The notes under the pieces were generated by a model, which saw only the letters and a program-made list of their open reading frames with translations, ran no database searches and had not been told where the DNA came from. Made by a program: the position numbers and the translations under genes. Source: Acanthosepion pharaonis (Eukaryota > Mollusca > Cephalopoda > Sepiida > Sepiidae). Taken from it: a stretch of 64,000 bases of DNA. Below, one piece after another: positions 24,403 through 36,274 of this stretch. The number at the start of each line of letters is the position of its first letter. Within the stretch, counting starts at the first letter, position 1. The stretch covers positions 21,001 to 85,000 of the forward strand of contig CAHIKZ030003458.1 in NCBI GenBank assembly GCA_903632075.3, in the 5' to 3' direction.

Positions 24403-26750
24403 CAAATTCTAAATTTTGATCCATGTTTAAAATGTAATTATTTAAAATTAAATTAAAAATACAAAGAATTTTTTTAAATTCGATAATAAGAAAACTTAAT
24501 AGAATGATTTTAATTAAATTTTTATATTAAAATTTAAAATTTTACATCGCTTTTTTAATTTAAATATAATATAGTTCACTATTCGTTCTCCAAACGGATG
24601 AAAATATTTATGTTTAATATTGAAATCTTTTATTAGACATCTCCTTAGGCACTGCTAGATGCCGTTTCGAATTGTTTAAGAATATTTTCCTGGAGACTTC
24701 CCCCCCACGAAAAAGGATTGATCATCTATTTACCTTCTTCAAATTTTGAATACAACATCTAACTTCCTGTTGATTGAAGAAAATATTTAAAAGGAGGTAA
24801 ATATATACTAAAGTTGTTTTACAATAAATTTGATATTAATTACATTCCTAGAAAAAAATTCGATGGAGGATCCAGTTAGATGCCCCATATTTTTGGCGCA
24901 TTTTGCCATGCAAACTGTTTAAGTATATGCTTTGAACAAAAAAGGTTTCTATCAACAAATGTCCGGTCAGCCAGATAAGTATCTTCCAATTTAAATCAAT
25001 GTTGTCTCTATTATTTTACGATTAATTGAAAGATTAAACAATGAATCACTTGATGGAAAATTTTTCAAGGGTGAATCAAAATGGTTATGCTAAGGGGCAA
25101 TTAAATTGAAGAGGGAATTCAAGTTAATTCACATGAATTTACAATGGATCTGTCATGTAGCGGAAGATAATTTCGAGGTGGACCAAATTATCAGAAACGC
25201 TTCAATATTAGGTTCCATGGAATAATATAAAAAAATATAATTTAGGGGGGATATTTGCTCAAATACTTTCAAAATTCATCATAGAAAGTTATGTTTATTT
25301 ATTAAAAAAATTTATAGCGAATAAAGGGTATATTTACATATTTTCGAATATTAAATAAAAAATTTTTAAAGGGTTTTGAGAATAAAGTTTATATATATAT
25401 ATATATATATAAAATATATAGGGGGATCTAATATCAATGATAAATCGTTGAATTCCATCTTAAGATACATAGGGTAATAAATGCAAGACGAAAACCTATA
25501 ATTCAAAACATTTTAAATATTGCCATATATATATATTTATCATTAATGTTTTTTAGATATGCTCAATATATATATATTATATATAAGGTTATATCTTATA
25601 TTTATTTTTATTAAAAAAAAACTAAATAAAATAACTATGTTTATATATTAACTTCCGAGGTTATTTGAGTATAAATATATTTAAATTTTTTATTTAAATA
25701 TTCTTTAAAGTATCATAAAATATTAATTACGCCATTGTAAAATGATATTCAAAAATGAGTTCTAAGATGAATATAGGTATATATATTAATTGAATATTAT
25801 ATTTATACTTATATTGTCAATATATATAATTCTTATATATATATATATATAGGTTATATATACAGGGCTTATATATTCTAATTTAAATCACATGCAATTT
25901 GCATGTAATCACAGGTATATCAAATTTGAATAGCAAACTGCACAGTTCAGAAAGTCTCATTTACTATAATCCATTTATTTTATTTTTCTTCATCCTCATA
26001 TAAATATCTATATCGATATATAAGCCTGTTTACAAAGTCCTCATTTTTATGGGGAATCTTTTTTGGTTTATGACCAATATAGATGGAATAAAAAAATTTA
26101 AATTAATTACGAGTTCGAATATGTTATATATATATATATTTATATTGCGATATTAAACTAATGTTCCGTAATCATCAAAATATCAATAAGTCAATAAGAA
26201 ACACTTTGAGTGAAACACAAATTATATCTTTTAAAAAAAATCTTTAAGATAAATTAATAAATTGTGTGCAGGTGGTTATTTTGCGAAAAGAACCCGCATA
26301 GAAATTTCAAATTAAACGTGTTTATAGAAACTTGGGGATAATATCCGCTGATTCCAGAAAATATAATTGAACATTTTGGCATGACGTTGTAGGTTTGAAA
26401 CATCGAACAGCGTTCAGGGCATATCCGGATTTCAGGTATGCGTGACGTGGTTCTACCTCGGCTTTGATGATTCGATTCTGGGTAACAGATGCGAAGGAGG
26501 CGCCACGTTGAAGATGGATGATGGCTGAAGTCAGAAGGAAGGGAGAGAAGAGAAAGAGAAAGAGAAAAGAATGAGAATCAGAGAAACCATACAATTTTTT
26601 AAAATAATACAAAAAGGCAGAGAAACAGATTTGGAATATGAATGTATAATGGTAAGGAAATTTTAAAAGGTCTTTGCAATGTATGAATCGGAATGTGGGT
26701 ATTCAGATTATTTACGTCTACATATCTGGCGGAATTAAGACAGAGGAATA
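24371..26750. other. AT-rich DNA with many short (AT)n runs
   Basis: (AT)n runs at about 24371-24396, 25391-25410 and 25835-25853, with many partial TATA repeats. A mixed segment at 26330-26560 has a 96-codon minus frame (26322-26612) with no motif I recognise. Confidence 0.4.
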
Positions 26751-26894
26751 AAAAAAATGTGTGTGCGCATGCGCGTGTATTTCGCGCGCGTTTTTGCGTG
26801 TAATTGTTCCGCTGCTCTTGAGTGCGTATCCTACGTTCACAACATCAATCTACATACACATAAACCTTACTTTGGTTGGTTGGTTGCTTACTTC

Positions 26895-26930
<36 letters not shown>

Positions 26931-26945
26931 ACACACACTCACACT
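26751..26945. repeat. Alternating purine-pyrimidine cluster (GC)/(AT)/(AC)
   Basis: A 'gtgcgcatgcgcgtg' and 'cgcgcgcg' segment at 26763-26792 is followed by (AT)n at 26896-26920 and (AC)n-like sequence to 26943. Such alternating runs are of the Z-DNA-prone type. No gene is present. Confidence 0.6.
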
Positions 26946-27269
26946 ATATTATCCGCCAAAAGATTGAGGAAAATCCCTAATAATTTTTTGAATTAGCCGC
27001 AAAAGTATTGTCTTGTATTTTAAATATGAAAAAATTGAACATGAAAAAAAAAGAAAAAAAAAAAAAAGAAAAAGTGAGACTTTTTTTTTATTAGAAAAGC
27101 ATTTTATGATTAAATTTTCTCTCGTCAAAATATCTTCCTTTAGCCTTGATTACTGCAACATAAATTTTGGGTATTTGTTGGAAAAGTTACTCGAAATATA
27201 AGTTTGATAACTGACACCATTCTTTTTTCTATGATTATTAGGAGGTATTCGTTCTGAAAACTTTTGAAC

Positions 27270-27273
27270 TTTA

Positions 27274-27307
<34 letters not shown>

Positions 27308-27475
27308 ATGGGTGGGTGTGTGATCAAATGCAGATCAAATATAGATAGGAGTCCGACAGAATTATACGATAAAGAACAAATAAGTAACGTTTATCAATCT
27401 AACATGTTTCCCGTTTATTAAAGCTTCAATAAAAGCGAAACATGATACATTGATATAGGTTTCCTAATTGCTCTT

Positions 27476-27506
<31 letters not shown>

Positions 27507-27776
27507 ATTTGGGCAGCAATTCTTCTTTTATACATGTTTCGTTAAAGACGAGTGTTTAACCGTGTTTTAAAATAAAAGATTCCTATAACTTCACATTAAG
27601 TTAAAAGTAAAAAAATTAAAAAACTTTTTGATAATGGCTAAAAGAATATTTATTATTTTTATGCAGAACTTTGGACAGTTTTACAGATTTTTGCAAAGAA
27701 AAGAAAACACTTTAATGAAAACAAGAAAAATTAAATGAAAAGACATCTCAATCGTAGTGCCTTGTCAGTTGCCTTT

Positions 27777-27825
<49 letters not shown>
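27270..27825. repeat. Three (AT)n microsatellites
   Basis: (AT)n arrays at about 27277-27304, 27481-27506 and 27781-27823 in AT-rich surroundings. Nothing else is recognised between them. Confidence 0.8.
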
Positions 27826-27829
<4 letters not shown>

Positions 27830-27841
27830 TTTGTTTAATTA

Positions 27842-28018
27842 TGATTCCTTCGCTACATAAAATTTCTCATGTTTTAAAAACGAGAGCCGAAACCATCCCA
27901 AATTTCGCTTGAAGATGAAACGGGACTAAACACCTCAATTCAACTTAATTTTAATAATTATTTGGATGGTTTTATATCGTTTTTGAAACATGAGAAAAAT
28001 TATGAAGCGAAGGAATCA
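27842..28018. mobile_element. 177-bp MITE with long TIRs and TA duplication
   Basis: The left end starts TGATTCCTTCGCT and the right end is its inverse, with inverted similarity over about 42 bases (left 27842-27883, right about 27977-28018) and a few mismatches. The dinucleotide TA flanks both ends (27840-27841 and 28019-28020), which fits the target duplication of Tc1/mariner/pogo transposases. The inside has no coding capacity. An (AT)n array ends just upstream. Confidence 0.7.
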
Positions 28019-28237
28019 TATTTTTAAAAAAAAATATTATTATAATAAAAGTTCTACTTCTGTATGGTTACTGTCTTCTTTTAAAAAAAAAACAAAAATA
28101 TAAGGAATATATAAAGATAATCCTAATTTGAATTTTGAAAACCTACCTAGGTTTTCACCTAAACGGATTTTCAGGGTACAGCCTGCTCTTTTTCTTTGGA
28201 CTTGGAGCTTAAACACTGGACGATTGTTTTTGCATTA

Positions 28238-28373
28238 CAGTGTAACCCGGATATAAGTGAGATTTTCTCTGGTCCCAAATTAGAGCCTGTGATAATGTAT
28301 ATAAAATAGACCAAACCCGGATATAAGAGACTTCTTCTCCAGTCCCGAAAACTCTTATATCCGGGTTACACTG
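28238..28373. mobile_element. 136-bp pogo/Tigger-like MITE, intact ends
   Basis: The left terminal repeat CAGTGTAACCCGGATATAAG (28238-28257) has a perfect 20-bp inverse at 28354-28373. TA flanks both ends (28236-28237 and 28374-28375). CAGT-type ends with TA duplications are typical of pogo/Tigger DNA transposons. It has no transposase, so it would need one in trans. A relic of the same family lies at 4930-5100. Confidence 0.75.
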
Positions 28374-28479
28374 TATTTAAATATTCTTGGTTCTATCGTT
28401 TTTTTTTATTCCCAATTTTTCTTCGAGTACCGATTTGTTCTACTGCAAATTGAGCTATCCGAGGTTTTTCCAGAACTGT

Positions 28480-28483
28480 ACCA

Positions 28484-28517
<34 letters not shown>

Positions 28518-28913
28518 CGCTGAAAACAACTGACAAGGTGCAGCGGTTGAGATTTTTTCTTTAATTTCTCGTATAATATTTTATTTTAAGGAAATACATT
28601 ATATAAAAATTATTCGAATGTTTTCCATATCTTTATGAATAAAGACAAAAGGAATTTTTTCTTTACCAATACGTTTCGTCCCATGCTCAACTTTAAGGTA
28701 AATGTCAGAATTTTATTTTGCTGCGAGTATTTATTAACAGAAGTAAAAAAAAATATCGTTAAGTTTCAAAATGTTTAAATTTAAGAATACTCTAAAATAT
28801 TCTTGAAGTTAACTGTGTAAATAAATGTCAAATTAAGGAGGATATGAGTGATATACATATATTTAATGCCTCATAAACGAAAGTGAGTAAATATTATTGC
28901 TATATTTTATTTC

Positions 28914-28956
<43 letters not shown>

Positions 28957-29010
28957 TATATATATATTGTTTATAATTTATCAAATTAAAATGAAATATA
29001 TATATGAAGA
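28480..29010. other. AT-rich DNA with two (AT)n arrays
   Basis: (AT)n arrays at about 28484-28514 and 28918-28946. A 6-bp inverted pair (28662-28667 and 28697-28702) encloses a GAAACG word on the minus strand, weakly recalling the hammerhead-like cores elsewhere. No gene is present. Confidence 0.45.
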
Positions 29011-29014
29011 AATA

Positions 29015-29175
29015 TAGTTTTAAGGTGTGCTATATTTATGGGATAAAGTGCTCAATATCAGAGAGAGAGCGTATGTAAATATAAATATAAAAGTGAACAT
29101 TGAAGTCAACATTCAGACGTAACGGACTGTTTCATGCTGGACGCAATCGTCAGGCCGCGAATGTTGGATATTTCC
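29015..29175 (+). repeat. Dispersed repeat copy 1 (partner 29430-29611)
   Basis: Shares 'ttatgggataaagtgctcaa', 'gcgtatgtaaatataaatat' and 'aaaagtgaacattgaagtc' with the second copy. The 3' part reads, on the minus strand, CTGACGA (about 29147-29153), a short TGC/GCA hairpin and GAAAC, a hammerhead-like arrangement with no matching stem I. Confidence 0.55.
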
Positions 29176-29374
29176 TCGGCTATTTATATATATGGGTCAG
29201 TAGGTCATTGTGAGCAATATGTCCTGGCGGTTATTTTGCGGGTGTGGCTTGTTTGTTTATATATATATATAGCTCGAGGTAAAGGGACGTCTAGTCAAAC
29301 GATGAGCTGTGATACAGCGAAACAGTGTGGATGAAAAGAGCGTGAAACCCAGGCGCAAAAAATCTCATCAATCC

Positions 29375-29375
<1 letters not shown>

Positions 29376-29424
<49 letters not shown>
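29376..29424. repeat. (AT)n microsatellite
   Basis: About 24 AT units, immediately upstream of the second copy of the repeat. Confidence 0.9.
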
Positions 29425-29428
<4 letters not shown>

Positions 29429-29429
29429 T

Positions 29430-29611
29430 GTTAAGGTGTGCTGTATTTATGGGATAAAGTGCTCAGTATCAGAGATAGAGGCGTATGTAAATATAAATAT
29501 AAAAGTGAACATTGATTTAACATTTAGAGGCGACAGGCAATCATCAGGCCTGACGAATCATCTAGCATATGAAAACAGCCTGTCGCCCTGAATGTTGACT
29601 TCAATGTTCAC
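29430..29611. repeat. Dispersed repeat copy 2 ending in an inverted repeat
   Basis: The first part matches 29015-29100. It then forms an inverted repeat: GTGAACATTGA.. at 29505-29525 against its inverse at 29591-29611. Inside lies a perfect 8-bp pair, CGACAGGC (29531-29538) and GCCTGTCG (29578-29585). Between them the plus strand has CTGACGA (29550-29556) and GAAA (29571-29574). A (CA)n and (GA)n run follow. The layout suggests two head-to-head copies or a fold-back element. Confidence 0.6.
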
Positions 29612-29622
29612 ACACACACATA

Positions 29623-29656
<34 letters not shown>

Positions 29657-29660
29657 GCTA
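29612..29660. repeat. (CA)n and (GA)n microsatellites
   Basis: Short cacaca run, then about 14 GA units at about 29625-29653. Confidence 0.85.
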
Positions 29661-29734
29661 TAATAATGAATAAGGGTTTGCAGTCGAATCCATTACATTC
29701 ACTTACGTGCTAATACTCTTGGGAAAGGTATGGA

Positions 29735-29912
29735 TCTTCTTCTCCCTTCAGCGTTGGGTAAATAGCAGGACAGACTGGGTTCTATAGCCTTGGATGGTAT
29801 CTGGTCTGGGAGAAGTACAACTCTGAATTCAAAACCTGTTGAGATTCGTTTGGGAACCCTATGACACGTAGTGCCCCGGGTCTTTGTATTTGTCCCTTCA
29901 AAATTCGACGGG
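29735..29912 (+). repeat. Dispersed repeat of about 170 bp, copy 2 (partner 24075)
   Basis: Carries 'aatagcaggacagactgggt', 'ctctgaattcaaaacctg', 'acacgtagtgcc' and 'attcgacgggag', followed by a short (AT)n. This copy is continuous where the other has about 100 extra bases. No function is recognised. Confidence 0.6.
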
Positions 29913-30446
29913 AGTATATATATATCTTTTTATAAAATAATTAAAAATGCCAAAATTAACCCATGGTTCGATACAAATAACTCCTTGTATATTAATGTGT
30001 CTTATATAAGTTCCAGAAAATGTAGACAGGATGACACGTCTCATAGACTCGAGCCCGTATCTGCAAGCAGAAATTACATACCCACACCAAACCTTTAACC
30101 TACATTTTTCACTTTTCCATCTTAAATTAGACCTGTTCCCTGATTCGTCAAAATAGACAACACCCATTTATAATTTTGAAATCTCATTCCCCCTTCCAAC
30201 TTAGACTCTTAAATATAATAATACTTGGCTTTAAAAAGTAAATCATTTTTCTGAAGTTATTCAACATCACTTGATAATGGATCAAAAATTTTAATTTTTA
30301 ATTCCGAAACACTAATTTCTGTGTCGCGATGAAAACATATTTTTAAATAATAATATAATATTAAGCTCGACTTCGTATCGAGCAATTTTTAAAAATAAAT
30401 GCTAAGGAACTGTGGATTATTAATCTGATTGTTTTTATTTTGATTT

Positions 30447-30454
<8 letters not shown>

Positions 30455-30487
<33 letters not shown>
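30455..30487. repeat. (AT)n microsatellite
   Basis: About 16 AT units, immediately upstream of the polypyrimidine block. Confidence 0.9.
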
Positions 30488-30489
<2 letters not shown>

Positions 30490-30539
30490 CAAAACGAAAA
30501 CTTCCTTTTACTTCTGTCAAATCCATTTTCCTTACTTTC

Positions 30540-31995
30540 ATATTCTTTCCATCCGCTCTCTTCTCTTTCTTCCTTTCTTTCTTTCTTATTCCTTCCGTCC
30601 ATTCATTTCCTTTACTTTCATTTCTTTTCTCTTTTTTCCTTCTTTATATCTGATTTCCTTTCTTTCTTTTTCCTTCCGTTCATCCATTTTCATTGTTTTC
30701 TTTCTTTCTTTCTTTTTACTTCCTTCCTTCCTTTCATATTCCATCCTTTCTTTTTCCTTCCTTCCATACAATTTCCTTGCTCTTTCTTTTTCCTTCCTTT
30801 CTCCCATCGATCCATTTTCCTTCCTTTTTTCCTTTCTTTCTTTCGTTCTTTCCCTTCTTTCTATCCAATTTTTTTCTTTTCTTCATTTTTCTTTCTGTCC
30901 GTCAATTTTCCTTTCTTTCCTTTCGTTCACCCATTTTTTTTTTTTAGTTTTTTTTTTACTTCCTTCCTTTCATATTCCTTCCATTCTTTTTCTTTCCTTC
31001 TATCCATCCATTTTTCTTCCTTTCTTTTTTCCCTTCTTCCTTCCTTCCTTTCTTTCGTATTCCTTCCATTCATTTTCTTCCCTTCTATCCTTCCATTTTT
31101 CTTCCTTTCCCTTCTTCTTTCCTTTTATATTCCTTCCATTCTTTTTCTTTCCTTCTATCCATCCATTTTTCTTCCTTTCTTTCTTTCCCTTCTTCCTATA
31201 TTTCCTTCCATTCTTTTTCTTTCCTTCTATCCATCCATTTTTCTTCCTTTCTTTCTTTCCCTTCTTCCTTCCTTTCATATTCCTTCCATTCTTTTTCTTT
31301 CCTTCTATCCATCCATTTTTCTTCCTTTCTTTCTTTCCCTTCTTCCTTCCTTTCATATTCCTTCCATTCTTTTTCTTTCCATCCATTTTTCTTCCTTTCT
31401 TGAAAGAATTCTTCCTTCCTTTCGTATTCCTTCCATTCTTTTTCTTTCCATCCATTTTTCTTCCTTTCTTTTTTCCCTTCTTCCTTCCTTCCGTATTCCT
31501 TCCATTCTTTTTCTTTCCATCCATTTTTCTTCCTTTCTTTTTTTCCCTTCTTCCTTCCTTCCTTTCATATTCCTTCCATTCTTTTTCTTTCCTTCTATCC
31601 ATCCATTTTTCTTCCTTTCCCTTCTTCCTTCCTTTCGTATTCCTTCCATTCTTTTCTTTCCTTCTATCCAATGTCCTCCCTCTTTCTTTTTGCTTCCTCC
31701 CATCCATTTTTCTTCCTTTTTTTCTTCCTTTCTTTTGTCATTCTTTTTTCTTTCTTTCTTTCCCTTCCTTATATCCAATTTCCTTTCATTTTCTTTCTGT
31801 CCGCCATTTTCCTTTCTTTCATTTTCTTTCCGTCCATCCCTTTTCCTTCTTGTTTTTTTCTCCATCTTTTCTTTTTTTCTTCCTTTTATCCAATTTTCTT
31901 CCTTTCTTTCATTTTCCTTCGATCCATTGTCCTTCATTTCTTTCTGTTCCCTACCTTCTATCCAATTTTTTTTTCTTTTCCGTCCGTCCATACTT
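30540..31995. repeat. Polypyrimidine minisatellite of about 60-80 bp units
   Basis: The plus strand is almost only C and T for about 1.45 kb. From about 30960 it shows a recurring unit of words 'tattccttccattctttttc', 'tttccttctatccatccatt' and 'tttcttcctttctttctttc', about ten times with deletions. Both strands stay open (535 codons on plus, 235 and 212 on minus) only because T/C sequence lacks stop codons. These frames are not genes. Homopurine-homopyrimidine DNA of this length can form triplexes. Confidence 0.8.
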
Positions 31996-32004
31996 CTTTT
32001 TTTC

Positions 32005-32007
<3 letters not shown>

Positions 32008-32044
<37 letters not shown>
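32008..32044. repeat. (AT)n microsatellite
   Basis: About 18 AT units closing the polypyrimidine block. A similar array opens it at 30455, so the block sits between two (AT)n arrays. Confidence 0.9.
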
Positions 32045-32048
<4 letters not shown>

Positions 32049-32189
32049 TTAGGCTCTACTTCCTTATTGAACACTGTTTTAAAAATAAAAACAAAAATAC
32101 TAAAGAACTTTGGATTATTTACCTAACGAGTTCTTTCCTATTTTTCTATATATATACATATATAAGTATGGAATATGCTAAGTGAACCA

Positions 32190-32605
32190 ACTGTAAAAGG
32201 ACAAGATACCACCGTAAAAAAGTTACATTCTAAACTCATGTAAAAACCCGACCAACGTTTACTAGTAGACTCAACAATAAATACAACCAACTTCTAACTA
32301 TAAGTTCAAGTATAAACTCGACTTATATTTATTTATAGATTCAAGAATATGCTTGACCAATGTTTGCATAAAGACTCAAGTATAAACTCGATACACATTT
32401 ACCAAGAGTCTCTAGAATAAACCAGACTAACTTTTATCTCTAGACTCTAGTGTAAAAACAATGTTTATATCAAGCATCTATTATAAAACCAACCAACTGT
32501 ACTCAGGTATTAACTTGCTCAATATTTACATACAGCGACTAACGTTTACCTATAGACTCACGTAAAAACCTGGGCAATGTTTACTTAGAGACCCAAACAG
32601 ATTAC
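32190..32605 (+). repeat. Degenerate minisatellite, about 40-50 bp unit
   Basis: A consensus of the type 'agactcaagtataaactcga' plus 'accaacgtttacctat' recurs about nine times with heavy divergence, for example near 32232, 32308, 32372, 32440 and 32550. No frame stays open. It is clearly tandem but old. Confidence 0.6.
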
Positions 32606-33060
32606 GACCTCAGATAACCCAACAAGATTCGATATATCACAAAATCCATCAACCCAACCTTTTTGGTTTTTTTTCTATCTTACTTCATTTGATAATTTTT
32701 ATTGGGTATATTTTTTTCTGTTTTTTAAAATTGTACATTTTCTTTTTTGTGTTTGCGTTATCCTAGCCTATGTCTTTCGCTTTTTCTATGTGCCTCCTCG
32801 CTGTAGAAAGTATTTTACACTCTTTCTACCCTTTGAGAACCAACAAGAGGCAATTACAACGAGACTTACTCATAGCCGACCCAGTTTTTCAATATTTTCC
32901 CGCCGAAACATATTCGTACTTTTCCGCAATTTTCTCGTTCCAAACACAGTCTTGGGGAATATTCAAAGCCATTTAAAATCTTTTCTTTTTTTTTTTTTTT
33001 TTTTAATGATCCAATCTTTGCTTCGTTTAAGCATTTATTCAGCTTACCGATACAGTTTTC
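32606..33060. other. Mixed DNA, no gene recognised
   Basis: Frames of 68-93 codons (32770-33071) overlap on both strands with no motif. A T run lies at about 32984-33003. Confidence 0.4.
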
Positions 33061-35830
33061 ATCGGCATTGAGACGTGCCTTCATTTTCTCCAGCCGATCT
33101 TTCTTTGATTCTGTCGGATTTATTTTTTGTCTTTTTCAAAGAGTTTTTTTTTTTTCTTTCTTTCTGTTTCGATTTCTTTCCCTTCTTATCACGAGTTTTT
33201 TTTCTTTTCGTTTTTTTTTTTTCTTCTTCCGTCGTTTCTCGTATTTTTTTTTTTCTTTTGTCTCATCAAATGATTTATACGAGTCCATCTTTTCTTACCA
33301 GTTTCTTTCTTCCTTTAATTCTATCTGAACATTTTCTTTCTTTCCTTCTGGCTAGTTTCTTTCCTTCTTTTTTTTTCTCTCTCTCTCTATCTGCTTCGAT
33401 TTCTTTCTCTTTTTATCGCGATCATTTTTTTTAAAAAAAAATGTTTTCATCCCTTATTTCTCGTTTTTCTTCCTCTTTCGTATCATGAAATCATTTACAC
33501 AAGTTCATTCGTTCATTCTTTGTCTCTCTGCTTTGAATTCTTTCTCTTTTATCGCGATGATTTTCCCCCCTTTTCTTTTCTTTTCTTTTTTCAATTATTT
33601 CTCATTTTTACCCTCTTTCGTTTCATGAAATGATTTAAAATACTCCACCTTTTCATTCGGGTTTTATTTTTTAATTCTCTTTAAGTTTTTAATTTTGTTC
33701 TTTGTTTCTTGTTCATTTGACCTTCCCTTTTTCTTTTTTTCTCTCTCTCCCTTTCTTTCGATGACCATCGTTTTTTTTTTTCAATATACATTGTCTTTTC
33801 ATTCTATGAAAGAAATATATTCTTTTTGTAGTATTTCATTCTCTCTTTCTTTCCTCATTTCTTTAAAAGTATTCCCTTTTCCTCCTTGTGAATGATAATC
33901 TCTTTCCTTTTTTGCTTTCCTTGCTTTTTCCTCTATTTTCTTTCTTTCTTTGTATATCGATTTCTTACTTTCTTTTCACTTAGGATTTCACTTATTGTTC
34001 TTTGATTCAAATTAATTCTTTATTTGTTTCTTTCTTTCTACATCTGTCAGTTTCTTTCTTTTGCTATACTTTCATTTTTTTTTCCTTTCTTTCGTCTATC
34101 AAATGGAAACTTTCTTTTTTTTAATTGCCTTTTCTTTCTTTATTTTATTGCTTTCTTTCTCATTTTTCTTTTCTTTCTTTCTTCGAGTTTCTTTTTTCTT
34201 CTTTTTCTTTCTTTCTGTCTTTTTCTTACTAGTTTCTTTCTTTCTACTTTCTGTCTTTCAACCAATCGTTTCTAATGTTCTTTCTTCTTTTTACTAGATT
34301 TCTTTCTTTTTCTTTCTTTAAAATTACTAGTTTCTTTCTCATCCTGGAAAAATCTTTCTTATATCTTTTCTTTCTTGCTACTTTCTTCCAAAAACTAGTT
34401 TCTTTTCTTGCTACTTTTCTGTCTTCAAGGCCTAGTTTCTTTTTCTATCTTTCTTTCTTTCTTATAGTTTTTTTCACTTCTATCTTTCTTTCTAAATTAT
34501 TCTTTCTTTCTTTCTTTATTCTTTCTTTTTTTTTTTTCTTGCTATTTCTTTCTTTCTTACTGATTTTTCTTTCTTTCTTTTCTTTCTTTCTTTCTATTTT
34601 CTTTCTTTCTTTCTGTCTTTCTTACATTTAGTTTCTCAATTTTTTTGGAACTTTTTAGTTTCTTTCTTTAACTATTTATATTTCTTTCTTTCTTTCAGTT
34701 TCTTTCTTAACTTTCTCTTTCTTTCTTACTAGTTTCTTTCTTGCTACTTTCTGTCTTTCTTACTAGTTTCTTTCTTGCTACTTTCTGTCTTTCTTACTAG
34801 TTTCTTTCTTGCTACTTTCTTCATTTTCTTGCAAGTTTCTTTTAAACTTTTTGTCTTTCTTATAGTTTTTTCTTTCTTCTTTTCTGTCTTTCTTACTTTT
34901 TTCTTTTTCTTTTTTTCTTTTCTTTTTATTTTTTTCTTTCTTGTCTTTCTGTCTTTCTTTTTTTTCTTTCTTGCTTTCTTTCTATATTTTTAAAACTAGT
35001 TTGGGGATCTATTTTCTGTCTTTCTTACTAGTTTCTTTCTTTAAATTTCATCTTTCTTTCTTTTTTCTTTTTAAATCCTTTTCATTTTTTTTTCTTTCTT
35101 GCATTTTCTCTTTCTTTGTTTTCTTTCTTTTTCTTTTTCTTTCTTACTAGTTTTTTCTTTCTACTTTCTTTTTTTTTTTTTCTTTTCTTTATTTCTAATA
35201 TTTTCACTAGTTTTCTTTACAATACTTTCTTCTTTTTCTTTGATTTCTTTCTTGCTATTTTCTTTCTTTTTTCTATTTTTCTTTCTTTTACTTTCTGTCT
35301 TTCTTTTTTTTTCTTTCAATTTTCTTTCTTTCTTTCTAGTTTTTTCTTTCTACTTTTTTCTTTCTTAAAGTTTCTTTCTTTTTTCTTTCTTTCTGTCTTT
35401 CTCCAAAATATCTTTCTTTCTTTCTTACTAGTTTCTTTCTTTCTTTATCTTTCTTACTAGTTTCTTTCTTGCTTATTTCTGTCTTTCTTTAGTTTCTTTC
35501 TTGCTTTTTATCTTTCTTTCTTTTCTTTTGATTTCTTTCTTTCTTTCTTATTTCTTTCTTTCTTTCTTTCTTTATTTTTTTTTTTCTTTCTTGCAACTCA
35601 TTTTTCTTACTAGTTTCTTTCTGTCTTTCTTCCTTTCTTACTAGTTTCTTTGTTTTTCTTTTTTTCTTATTTCTGTCTTTCATTCTTGCTAGTTTCTATC
35701 TTTCTTGTTAATATTTTCTTTCTATGACTGAGACTCCATTTCTTTCTAATTTCTTTTTCTTTTTCACTAGTTTTTTCCTTTCTTACTAGTTTTTTAAAAT
35801 GGATCTTCTTATTTTTTTTTCTTTCTATGA
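33061..35830. repeat. 2.7-kb (CTTT)n-rich pyrimidine tract with higher-order units
   Basis: Dominated by TTTC/TTTCTTTC. Between about 34720 and 34815 and again at 35430-35500 a unit near 34 bp recurs, built from 'cttactagtttctttcttgc' and 'tactttctgtctt'. An 'ctatgactgagact' pair lies at 35720-35733 and 35827-35840. All frames here encode F/S/L only. Confidence 0.8.
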
Positions 35831-36274
35831 CTGAGACTTCACTTCTTTCTTACGTTCTTCACCAGAATTCCCTTTTATTTGTTTTTCGTTCTCTTCTTTT
35901 CCGCCTCCTTCCCTTTCTTTGTCTCATCATTTGTGACACATATTCACGCCCACACCATAACCTTCCTTCCTTATCTTGCCTAATTTCTCTCTGCCCTTAC
36001 GTCCTGATGAAAGATAAGATTAATGGCTGACTCCTCAAGTTTGGTGTACACCTCTCTGGGCATGCGCACCTGTGTGTTAGCAGGCGGTATTCACGAGCAC
36101 TTACATACTCACGCAGGCGCACAGGTAAACAGACTTTATGCAATCTTTCAATTACACATATACACCCCAAAATATTTCAGATTGGCGCGCATGAGCAGAC
36201 GGACACTTGCACACGAACTGACACAAGTGCAAATCACACAAACGAACGAGGGCGTATTTTTTTACACAAAAAAG

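Noticed and set aside
28662..28702. 6-bp inverted pair around GAAACGT as a hammerhead
   Set aside because: The base after the presumed stem I reads CTTAAAG, which breaks invariant G5 and G8-A9. At best it is a fossil.
30440..32047. 535-codon open frame on plus and 235/212-codon frames on minus
   Set aside because: C/T-only sequence contains no stop codon in these frames. The products are F/S/L/P or K/E/R/G repeats and both strands are open at once. This is composition and not coding.
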